This document shows, one piece after another, positions 9,808 to 20,690 of a DNA stretch of 64,000 nucleotides; the stretch's first letter is position 1; each line of letters opens with the position of its first letter. The notes under the pieces are model-generated. The model saw nothing but the letters and a program-made list of their open reading frames with translations. It did not search any database and was not told the DNA's origin. This DNA comes from Lepiota brunneoincarnata (lineage: Eukaryota > Basidiomycota > Agaricomycetes > Agaricales > Agaricaceae). Made by a program: the position numbers and the translations under genes. The DNA is taken from contig JAEBUN010000001.1 in NCBI GenBank assembly GCA_023014365.1, forward strand, positions 558,001 to 622,000, read 5' to 3'.

Positions 9808-12800
9808 GAATCCACTCTCACCTCCCACAACTCCAGAGCAAGTACATGAGGCTGCTCGCACTACTGAACGAGAACAATGTTTGCAGATGACTTCTCCTGA
9901 GGATCGTAGGGAGCGCAACAGACCTCCTCCCCCAATTCCTTCACAGCCAAACTTTGGAGCTATGCCTATTCTTCCTCCCCCAGTTATGGTTTACCAGACT
10001 GGCCAGGAACTTGCTAGAGCTCCCATCCCCCCAGTTGTGGATTTCCAGACTGGCTAGGGATCTGTGGGAGAACTCTCTGCTGGAGTCCCTTTATTGCCTC
10101 CATTTAATCCTCAAGCAGGACCTTCTAGATCTGTGGCTGAACCTTCTGGATCTGTGGCTGGACCTTTTACTGGAGTATCTTCTGTACCCTTGCTACCTCC
10201 ATTTAATCCTCAAGCAGGACCTTCTGCTTCAAGAAATATTGTTCTCCCTTCTCCAGTGCAATTACGAGAGGGTTGGGATAGACCTCTGGAAAATCCTATT
10301 CCTAGAAACATACCACAACTCCCTGAGCCTGTTCAAAGAGGCAGAGGTAGAGGTAGACATGGTAGGCCCAATGTGGCCCAGACCAATATGGACCAGGCAA
10401 GACTTGCACTGCCAGTACCACAGGCCAATCTGGCTCCAACAGGTGTAGAATTATTGGAACAACAACTTAGAGAGCAAAGAGAACAAAGAGAACAAGAAGA
10501 ACAAAGAGTTTTACAGGAACAAAGAGAACAAGAAATACAAAGATTATTGCAACAACAGAGAGGGCAGGGAATACAAAGAGTACAGCAGGAGCAAAGAAAA
10601 CAAGAAATACAAAGATTGACACAAGAACAAGAGGAGCAAAGAGAACAAATAGAACATAGGGAACAAAATTTACAAAGGCAGTTGAATAATTGGAGAAACG
10701 AGCATCAAGCTGAACTTGAAGAGGATAGGGACCCACAAGCCCCAGAGCAGGATAATGATCTTGCACAGCAGGCTCTACAAGATTTAGGGCAATTCCAGGC
10801 TCAGGCAGGGAGAAATCCAGAATTACAAGATATACCAAATGAACTACCCAGGATATTTGAACAAAATCAGGAGAATATCTATAACAATGATCCTATCCCT
10901 GAAAGAGGACCTATTCCAAAGGGATGTCGCCCCTACTCTGAACCACCTGAAATCCACACTTTAGGTCTTATGAATATTGTGTGTGGATATTGTGGTGCTC
11001 TTCACTTTACAAGTGAAAAACTTACAAGCTCTTGAGTTAATAATCCTCAATTTGGAACTTGCTGTCTTCAAAATGAAGTCCGGTTACAGCCATATCATCA
11101 TCTGGATGATGTTCTTCAAGATTTAATGTGTGGACTTAGTCCTCAGTCTGATACATTCAAGAAAAATATCAGATGCTATAATGCTTCACTGGCCTTTACA
11201 TTACTTGGGGTCAAGGTTGATGCCAGTGTTACTCGAGCCTCTGGTCCTTACTGCTTCAAAATCTGTGGAGAACTCCACCATCTCTCAGGGGCTCTTCAAC
11301 CAGCTGAAAACCAGCCTGCACAATATGCTCAAATATATATATATGATCCAGAGGAGTAAAGACAGATCAGAAATCAAAACAATGATGGCTTTGGTGATCC
11401 TGTTATCATGGGTCAACTCCAGGATATGCTACACCGGACACATCCCTACATTCATGCATATAAGCAGGCATATCAAATCATGCGTGAAAAGCCTCCAGGA
11501 GAGCAGCAGACTATTACTGCCCAACTACATATTGATCCTGTCCAAGACCAGAGGCGATATAATGCTCCTACTGCTGATGAGATAGCAGTCATTGTTCCTG
11601 GCTCTGGCATGGAGGAGAATGTCTCTGACCACAGAGATATTGTATTGTGCTTACATGGTGGTGGACTCAGGAAAATTACACATCTCAAGTCTTCCTATGC
11701 TACCCTCCACTACACATTGCTCTTTCCACATGGTGATAATGGCTGGCACCCTAAAATTCCTATGTTTCCTGGACCCAAAGGTACCCGGAGATCCGAGTAT
11801 GTTCCCCAGAGATGCTACTATGCATACTGCTCCCATGTCCACAATGATCCCCAGCCTCCATTGTTCTGGGGTGGCAGACTATTCCAACAATCTGTTGTTG
11901 ATGCTTGGGCCTCAAATGAGCAGAGTATTCTCAACTGGACTAGGGCAAATCAAAAGAAGCTTAGAGCTGATCTATACCAAGGCCTCCAGGATGCTGCTAT
12001 TGGTGATAGAGATGAGAATCTCAACCTTGCCAACCATGGCCAGAGGGTTATACTTCCTTCAACACATGTGGGGGGTGAGCGTTACATGAACCAGCTATTC
12101 CAGGATTCTATGGCTATCTGTAGGGCTTTCAGGAAGCCTGATATTTTCTTGACTATGACTGCCAATCCAAACTGGCCTGAAGTATAGGAGGCTTTATTCA
12201 AGGAGTTGGGTCCAGGCCAGAAGAAACAGTCTGTCTCAGATAGGCCTGATATTGTGGCAAGGGTCTTTGAGCAGAAGAAGAATGCTCTTCTCAAGGAAAT
12301 TAAAGGTGGCCTATTTGGAAAGGTGGTTGGCATGGTTCATACCATTGAATACCAGAAGTGAGGATTACCCCACATGCATCTCCTCATTTTCCTGGATGGT
12401 CCTGATAAGATCAGAGATGCTGCCCATGTTGATTCAATTGTTTCTGCAGAGTTGCCAGATCCCAACACTGAGCCTGTTCTCTATGGTATTGTGACTTCAT
12501 CAATGCTCCATGGTCCCTGTGGTCCTGAATATCCTAATGCCAAGTGTATGGTGGATGGGAAGTGTAGCAAGGGCTATCCTAAACCATTCAATGATCAGAC
12601 TATATATGGAGATGATGGCTATCCAAAATATGTCAGATGCAATAATGATCGTACATTCACCAAGGGCACATTTACCTTTGATAACCGCTGGGTTGTCCCT
12701 TTTGCCAAGTACCTTAGTGCCAAATTTGGATGTCATATCAACTTGGAGATCTGTGCCTCTGTTTTTGCTGTCAAGTACATCCACAAGTATGTTTACAAGG

Positions 12801-15209
12801 GCCATGATCGAACTACTCTTGAGATTATCTCAAGACCAGACCAACAGCACAATGAGGTCAAGGAATATCTGGATTCTCGCTATGTATCCCCAATTGAAGC
12901 TCTCTGGCATATCTTTGAATTCCCAATGCATGGAGAGTTCCCTCCTGTCTATCGCTTGCCTGTGCACTTGGAAAACCAACATATGGTGTACTATGATCCA
13001 GAGCAAAATGTGGATGAAGTTCTTAACCACCCAAATGTTGATAAGACCATGCTTACTGCTTGGTTTGAGGCCAACCGCAATTATCCTCATGCTCGCAACA
13101 CTTTATACCAGGACTTTCCTAGATTTTGGGTGTACAACAGCAAAACTGGCAAGAAGTGGAAACCCAGGCAAAGAGGAGAGGCTATTGGAAGGATGTTCTT
13201 TGCATCTCCAAGTCAAGGAGAGCGCTTCTACCTCCGTATGTTGTTGACAGTTGTTCCAGGTAAGTCAAGGAGAGATTTCTACCTCTAAACATTGTTGACA
13301 GTTATTCCAGGTGCTACATCCTTTGCAGACTTGCGCACTTTTGATGATGTCCAGTATAACTCATTCAAGGAGGCATGTTTTGCAAGGGGATTGTTACAGG
13401 ATGACCACGAGTGGATTCAGTGCTTGCAAGAAGCTAGCCAAATACAGACAGGATCATTGCTCCGACGTTTATTCATCATTATTCTCCAACATTGCAATCC
13501 TACCTCACCTGATGTTCTTTGGGAAAGGTTCAGAGAGAGTATCTGTGATGACCTTAGGAGACAACTTGGACATATCCCTCACTATCAGGACAGGGAATTT
13601 ACACAGGAGGAAGTCTATGACTATGGCTTATACCTTCTCAACCAAATCCTGATGAAGTCTGGAAAGTCTTTGGCTGACTATCCACCTATGCCACTTTCTG
13701 TAGGACCTGGGAATGGAAGACCTTGGGAAAATCTCCCAGGAAATTACTTGATTCATCTGGAGCTTGACTATGACCGCAATGAATTGGAGGAGAGAGTTCA
13801 CAGAAACCGGAGGGACTTCAATCCAGAACAGTCTGCAGCTTATGAAGCTGTTCTTAACTCTGGATGATAACTTGGGAAAGATGATTTTCATCCACAGTGC
13901 AGGTGGTGGTGGAAAAACCTTTGTCTGTAATACCATTGCTGCTGCTGTGAGGTCTAGAGGCCAAGTGGCTCTTTGTGTGGCCTCTTCTGGCATTGCTGCA
14001 CTTCTCTTAGAGGGTGGTAGGACTGCCCACTCCAGATTCAAGATCCCGATTCCTGCCTTTCAAGAATCTGTTGCAAATATCAAACCAAATACTCAGGTGC
14101 ACAGATTGATACAGGAGACCAAAATCATCATCTGGGATGAAGTTCCTATGCAACATATCCATGGTATCAAGTCTGTTGATAGATGTCTCAGAGACTTACT
14201 CCACAAGAATAGTTCCTTTGGTGGAATCACTGTGGTATTTGGAGGTGATTTCCGTCAAACACTTCCTGTAATACCAAAGGGACTTAGACAACAGATTGTG
14301 GGTGCCTCAATAGTCAAAAGTGCACTCTGGGATAATATGGAGGTCCACTACTTGGTGCGCAACATGTGATTGAGGAACTCTCCTGAGGCTGCAGAGCATG
14401 CTGCATGGCTGTTGGATATTGGATCTGGGAGAAACATGGATGATACTGGAATGATTGAAATCCCTGCCAGAATGTGCTGTGCTGACTTGGATGGATTGAT
14501 TGAATCTACCTATCCTGGGATTGCTCAACTCAACAAACCTGATGATTATTTCTTGGACAGAACAATTCTATCTGCCAGAAATGATGAGGTAGATGACATT
14601 AATGATGAAATTCTTGCCAAGTTTCCAGGGGAGGTTCATGCACTGCATAGTGCAGATTCTGTGCTGTTGGAGAATGACCAGATGAATAATTACCAGCCTT
14701 ATCCAGTGGAGTATTTAAACTCACTCAGAGCAAGTGGGCTTCCATTGTCAAAGTTAAGACTAAAGATTGGATGTCCTGTGATGCTCCTCAGAAACTTGGA
14801 TCCAGAGAAGGGACTTTGTAATGGGACCAGGATGATTGTGACAGAAATCAGACACAGAGTGTTACAGTGTAGGATTATTACTGGAGATGCTCAATTTGCT
14901 GGACAGATGGTGATGATTCCAAGGACTGTATTGACACCCTCAAATGAGGACTTGGCTGTTCCCCTTCAGTGCATACAGTTTCCAATTCGACTTGCTTTTT
15001 CCATGACCATTAACAAGTCACAAGGACAATCAGTTGCATATGTAGGAATTAATTTACAGCAATCAGTATTTTCTCATGGCCAATTGTATGTAGCATTTTC
15101 TAGATGTACATCTGGGGACAGGATTAGAGTAGTGTTACCAGAGGATAATGAGACCAGAAGGACTCCAAATGTAGTGTACAATGAAGTATTTGGACAACTT
15201 AGATTGTAG
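9808..15209 (+). pseudogene. Helitron Rep-helicase (HUH endonuclease plus Pif1-type helicase), multiply disrupted
   Basis: The rolling-circle transposase of unit 4. The exon probably starts after the TTTTTAG acceptor at 9807. In order: a Pro-rich N-terminus; a Gln/Glu-rich coiled coil (about 10450-10700); a zinc-type segment CGYCGALHF...CC; the HUH motif GLPHMHL (His codons 12371-12373 and 12377-12379); the tyrosine motif KYIHKYVYKG (12773-12802); then a Pif1/RecD-like helicase with Walker A GGGGKT (about 13900), Walker B IIIWDE, GGDFRQ, and C-terminal motifs INKSQGQS and YVAFSR. One frame runs through TAG 10055, TGA 11033, TAA 11357, TAG 12185 and TGA 12359. A +1 (or -2) shift near 13860 moves to another frame, which holds TGA 14367 before the final TAG 15207-15209. 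Residues on both sides of each stop match the family, so decay looks recent. Confidence 0.9.
13260..13310 (+). other. Intron-like 51-bp tandem duplication inside the Rep-helicase gene
   Basis: Coding sequence at about 13210-13261 (AAGTCAAGGAGAG ... TTCCAGGT) is followed directly by a diverged second copy (AAGTCAAGGAGAG ... TTCCAGGT). The duplication joint makes GTAAGT at 13260-13265 and TTATTCCAG at 13302-13310, good 5' and 3' splice sites. Removing 13260-13310 restores the family reading VVPG-ATSF and also removes the in-frame TAA at 13286-13288. Confidence 0.75.
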
Positions 15210-15494
15210 ATAGATATTTATACAGTATTTGTGATATTCAATGATTAAAGATTGAGTCAAATAAATAGACCATGATCCATGCCAAAGGCATGGATTGTGG
15301 TCTATCCGGAGATGAGATGAGAATAAGAGAATCATACCTGTGCCAAAGGCATAGGGGTGATTATCTTACTATAGACAAATGTATGAATGATCTACACATC
15401 AAAACAGTTACAAACAATGTCATGTGACTCAAGAAAACTCAAAATTTTGCCAATCTCACTATAAACTCAACTATAACTCTTCTCTTAATATACT

Positions 15495-15530
15495 CCCTGT
15501 GCCGAAGGCACAGCTAGGGTCTTACCCTAG
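15495..15530 (+). terminator. Helitron 3' terminal hairpins, unit 4
   Basis: The fourth copy of the double hairpin ending CTAG. Upstream of it are GACCATGATCCATGCC-aaa-GGCATGGATTGTGGTC (from about 15270, 16-bp arms with two mismatches) and ATCATACCTGTGCC-aaa-GGCATAGGGGTGAT. The 3' end is thus a chain of hairpins sharing the loop core GCC-RAA-GGC. Confidence 0.8.
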
Positions 15531-16540
15531 TTCATAATGTTCTTTTAATTCTTTTTCATGTTGTAGTCTTTGTTGTTCTGCTAGTTCTTCAGCAAAACTT
15601 GTTCAAGTGTGTGTGGATGTTGATGCACTTGGAGCAGGTGAGTCGAATGGGGATGGAGGATAGAACAGCAACAGTGTTTGAGTGGGTCATGGTGTAGGAT
15701 TTCTTCTGGGATCCAGGTTTTGTATACCTGGTCCTGAGATTCTGTTTCTTGATTTGGGATGAGGGGGTGATGGGGATTCTCAGGCTGAGAATTTCTTTGG
15801 AGGTATGGTGATATTTGTCTAGTGATCGATTATCACTAGAAGTATGAAGAATTGGGTGGCAATTATGGGTATTCCTGAATACAGGTTCCATGATCTGATG
15901 ACACAACAGTGGCAGGGGTACATGATGCATTCAAGTTCTAGGGTGATTATTCGGTAGGCGATGAGGGTGGTGGTTGAGGTGAAGACAAATATGAGGAGGT
16001 AAGCCAGGTCTGCTGGCAGGGGTGGGATGGAGAATAAGAACATAGCAATGGCTACAGAGAATGTCACAATTGGCAACAACGTCATATTTCATGACACAGA
16101 GTACCTCGATGCATTCAGTATGTTGGCAGAGCAGAGCAGAGCAGAGGGCGAGCAGGAGATAAGCAGCAAAGTATCTTAGTGTTTTGTTACCTGGGTTAGG
16201 GGTTCGCTCTTGAGTAGCACGGGGTTCGACACAGGATGTCTATACAGACTTGGTCCTGTCCTACTAAGCATGACTTGGAGATGACGGAGCACTATAGTCC
16301 AGCCAGTTTAGAGGCAAAGAGTTATAGGAGGCAAGAACTTTATAACACTAAGATAAGGATACAAGGGTATGGTACAGTATCCTTATATACTACTATGTGT
16401 GGCTATGCTCCTACTATATATATCTGGACCCAGGTAAGTGAGTCATATCTTTATCTATCTAAGTATAGATTGTTCTGATGGTACTTCTGTTTGTTTCAGA
16501 ATGACAGGTCTTATATCTATTTATATACTTTGGGTGCTTC
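15531..16540. other. Helitron 3' flank, no convincing gene
   Basis: About 1 kb between two Helitron-type elements. The minus strand can encode a short hydrophobic peptide (16085-15819; MTLLPIVTFSVAIAMFLFS and a second membrane-like stretch), which might be a remnant of a membrane protein gene, but no family is recognisable. A small AGAGC repeat lies near 16130-16150. A T/A-rich stretch with TATATACTAC lies near 16380-16430. Confidence 0.35.
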
Positions 16541-16549
16541 TGATAAGAG

Positions 16550-17092
16550 TTCCTTCTGGTGAGGCTTCTGCTAAGGGGACTTTAAGGGGACTTCTGATAA
16601 CACTTGCAGCATCAGATTGGATCAATAATCATGGAGATTATGGACCCAAATGTTGTGCACCCTATCTTAATAACTTTCAACCTGAAATCATGCAAACATT
16701 CATTTGCAACCATGATATTAAGCTAATGATGAACATGCATGAAACAGGTGATGCAACACAATATGTATCAAAGTACATGGGCAAACAATTACCAAAGACA
16801 AGCAATGCTATGGCAATTATGGGAAAGCGACTGGAGTATCATCTTGCTGAAGAACATAGCCATAATAACATTATCAATATCACCCAATGCCTTTTGACAC
16901 AGTGTGTCAATGCCCTTAACCAACAGAAGGAATTCAGTGCTCCAGAAGTTATGGCCAGTCTTCTTGGACAACCTACACAACTATATTCCCATCATTTTGT
17001 GCCTTTATATCTTGGCGCCACAATAAAGCAAGTTTATCCCTATTTACATGAATCACAGTTGTTAGAGCTGGTGCGGGTCGGGACCAAGGCGG
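16550..17092 (+). pseudogene. Rep-domain fragment of a second Helitron-like element
   Basis: An open stretch reading DWINNHGDYGPKCCAPYL, then CNHDIKLMMNMHETGDATQ, YVSKYMGKQ and later VMASLLGQP. These match the region around and after the catalytic tyrosines of Helitron Rep proteins, in a subfamily different from unit 4. The upstream HUH part is missing. The frame loses similarity at about 17080, where GC-rich unrelated sequence starts. Together with the helicase pieces at 18.1-20.7 kb it forms one dismembered element. Confidence 0.7.
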
Positions 17093-17700
17093 AGGGTCGG
17101 GGTGGTAACCTTGATATAAGGTAACCGGGGGACAGGGCAAAGTCAGTATGTAGACTTTGGGACCGAGGCGGAGTACGTCGGGCGGGGGGTTGGACTTGCA
17201 GCCTCAGCGTATGTGCTGTGCCCTCCTACTGTCCTAGTCCGTATTTCAGGAAGTCGGGGCCGAAGCGGGGCGAGGCAGAAGAGAGGAGAGGATAGAGAAC
17301 AGGGAGCTGGTCCGCTGCTCGAATCGATTATCAGACTGAGGAGTACAAGCCAAGTACCTACAGTATATATACTACTGGCCTTACGAACTATGACTCGTAC
17401 TGATTACGTGCGGAGCGAAGCGGAGGCCGATATAGTTACAACGGATTACGAACAGATTACGAATGGAATGGAAACCGGTACAGGTATGGAGACCGATAAC
17501 GTATCGTGACTACGGACGGGAAATGGAGACTGGAACTAGAGACACCGAGGGTCAGGTGACCACGGCACGTGTGGAGGTGGTCGCGTGATCAGGGCAGTGG
17601 GTTGTGGTTGGAGCAAGTCGGGGCCGAGTCGGAGGGCAGAGGGTTGTTGTGTGGAGCACACGTGGAATCGAGAAGCCGAAGTTCAAGTGATTAGACTCTG
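17093..17700. other. GC-rich insertion splitting the second Helitron-like element
   Basis: About 600 bp clearly richer in G than its surroundings, full of short strings such as GGGGCCGA, GGCGGAG and GGTCGGG. It separates the Rep fragment from helicase-linked sequence in the same orientation. No protein family, clear terminal repeats or target duplication could be identified. Confidence 0.4.
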
Positions 17701-18079
17701 AGTTGGCATGGATATGACAACAGTAAGTCATTTGTCATTATCATAACACATACTATTGTTTAATTTTCATTTTCCCTCTCAAGAAATAACATTGAATCAT
17801 ATGCAGTAAATAAGCAAGATATTCTCTTTATAACTACTACTTGCTAATATATATGGTCTTCCCAGCCCATAGCACTTAGGAATGGTCACCTTGCATTACA
17901 AGACCAGTTGAGTGACTATCAATACTGAGGACACGCATTAGAACAAGCAAGCCTATATGCTTTTATTGTCAACACCTATGACAGTCCAAATAGTCACAAT
18001 AATGGAGCCATGAACATATCACTTCATGTCCCCTACTTACCTGCCACAAACAAAACATCTGCTCAAGTGATACGTTGAG

Positions 18080-20690
18080 AAAACCATGAGACTATTGCCA
18101 AATTCATTGGCAGTTGGTTTCCAAGGAATGATTGTCCAGAGGAACATGAACTCTACTGTGCTGTTGTCCTCATGTTATTCTGACCATGGTGCAGTCTTCA
18201 GACTTTGAAAAACACCAACATTTCTTTCCACACCAAATATTACCAGACCTTACATCTTATGCCCAATGAAACACATAGAATGCTGGACAACATCCAATTC
18301 CACTATTCTTCTTGGGATCATAGTCTCCAACACCAGACAGAATTAATTGTAACAGGAGGAGAACCTTTGCAGAGCATAGTAGATAACGACATGAATGATG
18401 TCTAAGGCATTGATGAAGCCAACGATATATCCAACATTTTACAAATAAATCAACAACAGGCACAAAGTGCAAGGCAATTTGCATACTCTGAGGATGCACT
18501 ACAAATTGCCTATACCCATAACATTTCCGGTGGATCAATGTCGGCAGTATACACGAATATGCTGATTGTCCCCAAAGCATCTACAACTGACATAGCACTG
18601 TATGACAGGTTAGCACCATTTCAGCAACTGAACAAAGGAATATTGATATATCATTCATAGATGGGCTACTGAACTAGCACATTTTACATGGGAAAATGAA
18701 CTTGACAATGATGAACACCCACCAATCTCTTCCACAATCCGAAATTCAACCCATAACATAACCCATCATCCTGTTCACCACAAATCCAAATGAGCCAAAC
18801 TTCAACAACTAAATGATCATCAATGAATGGCACATGACATTGTTGAAACCAAATTATTGGATGATCTAAATGGAAAGAACTCAAATCAACTACTCATGTG
18901 CATAATGGGAGAAGGAGGAATGGGTAAATTGGCCATCATCCAAACCATTGCAAAAATGTATGAAGAACACAGAGTTCAGAATTGGTTGGCCAAAATGGCT
19001 ACTTCAGGAGTAGCAGCAACACTGATTGAGGGTGAAACGTTACACAGTTGGCTCTCAATTGGTCCAATAACTGGAGATGACTGGAAAATTCATTCAACAC
19101 CAACAGTTGACACTAAACATGAACAAAAAATTGCACCTTGATTATTGATGAATGTTCCATGATGACAATGCGCTTATTATCTATCGCATCTGAAATCATA
19201 GCCATCACTTGAGGATGATGTGATAATGCTGGTTCTACAACGGAAGCCTTTGGGGGACTGAACATTATTCTGTTGGGAGACTTCTATCAATTTCCACCTG
19301 TTGCACAGACAAAACTTGCACTATATCATGATGGATGTGATATGCAAAGTCACTTGGGCTGACAACTTTTTCTCCAATTTCAACACATTGTCTTGTTGGA
19401 CCAACAAATGCAAGTTGATGATCCCCATTGGTGTGAACTTTTGAAGCATATGTGGTTGGGGGAATGCACAGCAGCCAATGAACATTGATTACAAAGTCTT
19501 CTGCTCACCAATGCAAACTGTGTAGTCCCAGATTTCACAACATCACCATGGAATGATTGTATTTTGATAATGCCAAGATGATGTGTAGTTGATCACTGGA
19601 ACAATGAGGCTCTTCAATGCTATGCCAACTGTTCACACCAACAAATCTACATCTTTCCTGCAGAGGACCGCATCAGGAGACAACAGATTGCCCCTGAAGA
19701 CAAAGCCATTATTGATGCAACAAAAAGTGATGTAAAACTCAAACCTTTCATTAAAATAGTGATTGGTATGAGAGCCATGGTTCTACTCAACATTGCAACA
19801 GAAGCTGATATTGCAAATGGAACCCAAGGTGTTGTCAAAGATTTGGTTCTTGATCCACAAGAATTACTGCCACAAACAACTGAAGGTGTAGACACATACC
19901 TTCATTATCTACCTGCCATGATTTTTTTCCAACCTGATATTCCAACCACACTTCATTTCATACCCCTTTCACATGGTCTCATTTTGATAATGCCCTCCAC
20001 AGTATCTTTCTACTTCATTGACCACACTGGTCAATGTCAACGACTTACCCATCAACAAATAGCCATTACACCAGCATATGTATTCACCAATTACAAATCT
20101 CAAGGACAAACATTATCTCCTGTCATTATTGATCTTGCTAAACCAAATGATCGTGGAGCTCCCCTTACAAGCCATAATGCCTATGTTACCTTCAATCAAA
20201 GTTGCCGGCAAGATGACATTCATATCCTACAACCATTTGATACCAATTTGATTTGTACTGCTCCATGTGAGGGAGGAAACTCACCTATGTGCAGAATCCA
20301 TCCCTGCATCATATTTTCATTTAGATATTTAAGTAGCATATCTGTACTTAGATACCTGAGCTCCCAATGACGAGGATGTCTCCACTGCCATAAGACCTCT
20401 GATAGGCTACAGTGTAACCAGCCTGAAGTTTCTTCCCCTCAGTTTCACTCTCTCTCACTCTCTCTCTCTTTCTAAAGTCTCTCACTCAATGGAGTTGTAC
20501 TTGTACCCAGTTTCATGAGGTCGAGAAGATGAGCCCGTGGTTGTTTTGTCAACCACACCTCATCCTTATGATTGTCTTGGAGGATGATTCTCTTTCCTAC
20601 ACCCAAGCAGCGAAGTACGCCTAGAAACAGAAAGATTACAAGCATTAGTAAACATAACACAAAATAAATTCAAGGCAAGATACCATTACA
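18080..20690 (+). pseudogene. Pif1-type helicase of the second Helitron-like element, heavily decayed
   Basis: Helicase pieces in the expected order but with many stops (often TGA) and frame changes. They include CAVVLMLF, then NETHRMLDNIQFHYSSW; GEGGMGK (Walker A with the final S/T replaced by L) near 18915; LIIDECSM (Walker B) near 19145; LLGDFYQFPPV near 19270; IGMRAMVLLNIATEADIANG near 19770; and YKSQGQT near 20095. The C-terminal end is split by a solo LTR at 20266-20601. The remaining tail (SSEVRLETERLQ) continues after it to about 20690. No functional protein could be made. Confidence 0.75.
20266..20601. mobile_element. Solo LTR, copy 1
   Basis: A 336-bp sequence beginning TGTGAGGGAGGAAACTC and ending CTTTCCTACA (TG...CA ends). 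It matches 47272-47625, is inserted in the helicase remnant, and has flanks TCCA and CCCA, a probable 4-bp target duplication with one change. It contains a CT-rich stretch. No internal retrotransposon genes are nearby, so it is probably a recombination-derived solo LTR. Confidence 0.75.

Larger units (their letters stand above)
8103..15530 (+). mobile_element. Autonomous-type Helitron (unit 4) with a Rep-helicase gene
   Basis: A 7.4-kb unit starting TCTATAAGAG and ending with the double hairpin and CTAG at 15527-15530, followed by T as expected for insertion between A and T. The 5' 1.5 kb matches units 2 and 3. The Rep-helicase gene (9808-15209) comes next, then about 320 bp of 3' sequence with four hairpins in a row (near 15272, 15331, 15500 and 15513). 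It is the only unit with coding sequence, so it is the likely source of the machinery that moved the others. The gene is now broken. Confidence 0.85.

Noticed and set aside
10467..10838. Long minus-strand open stretch opposite the Gln-rich coiled coil of the Helitron gene
   Set aside because: It is the mirror of a CAA/GAA-rich coding region (reads as Val/Leu/Phe repeats) and is not an independent gene.
11473..11688. Minus-strand short open stretches inside the Rep-helicase gene
   Set aside because: They are shadows of the conserved plus-strand domain.
16198..16235. Possible tRNA-like B box (GGGGTTCGACACAGG)
   Set aside because: No cloverleaf could be formed around it and no A box lies at the proper distance.
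17098..17125. GGTAACC...GGTAACC as a hairpin
   Set aside because: The two halves are direct repeats, not inverted ones, so no stem would form.
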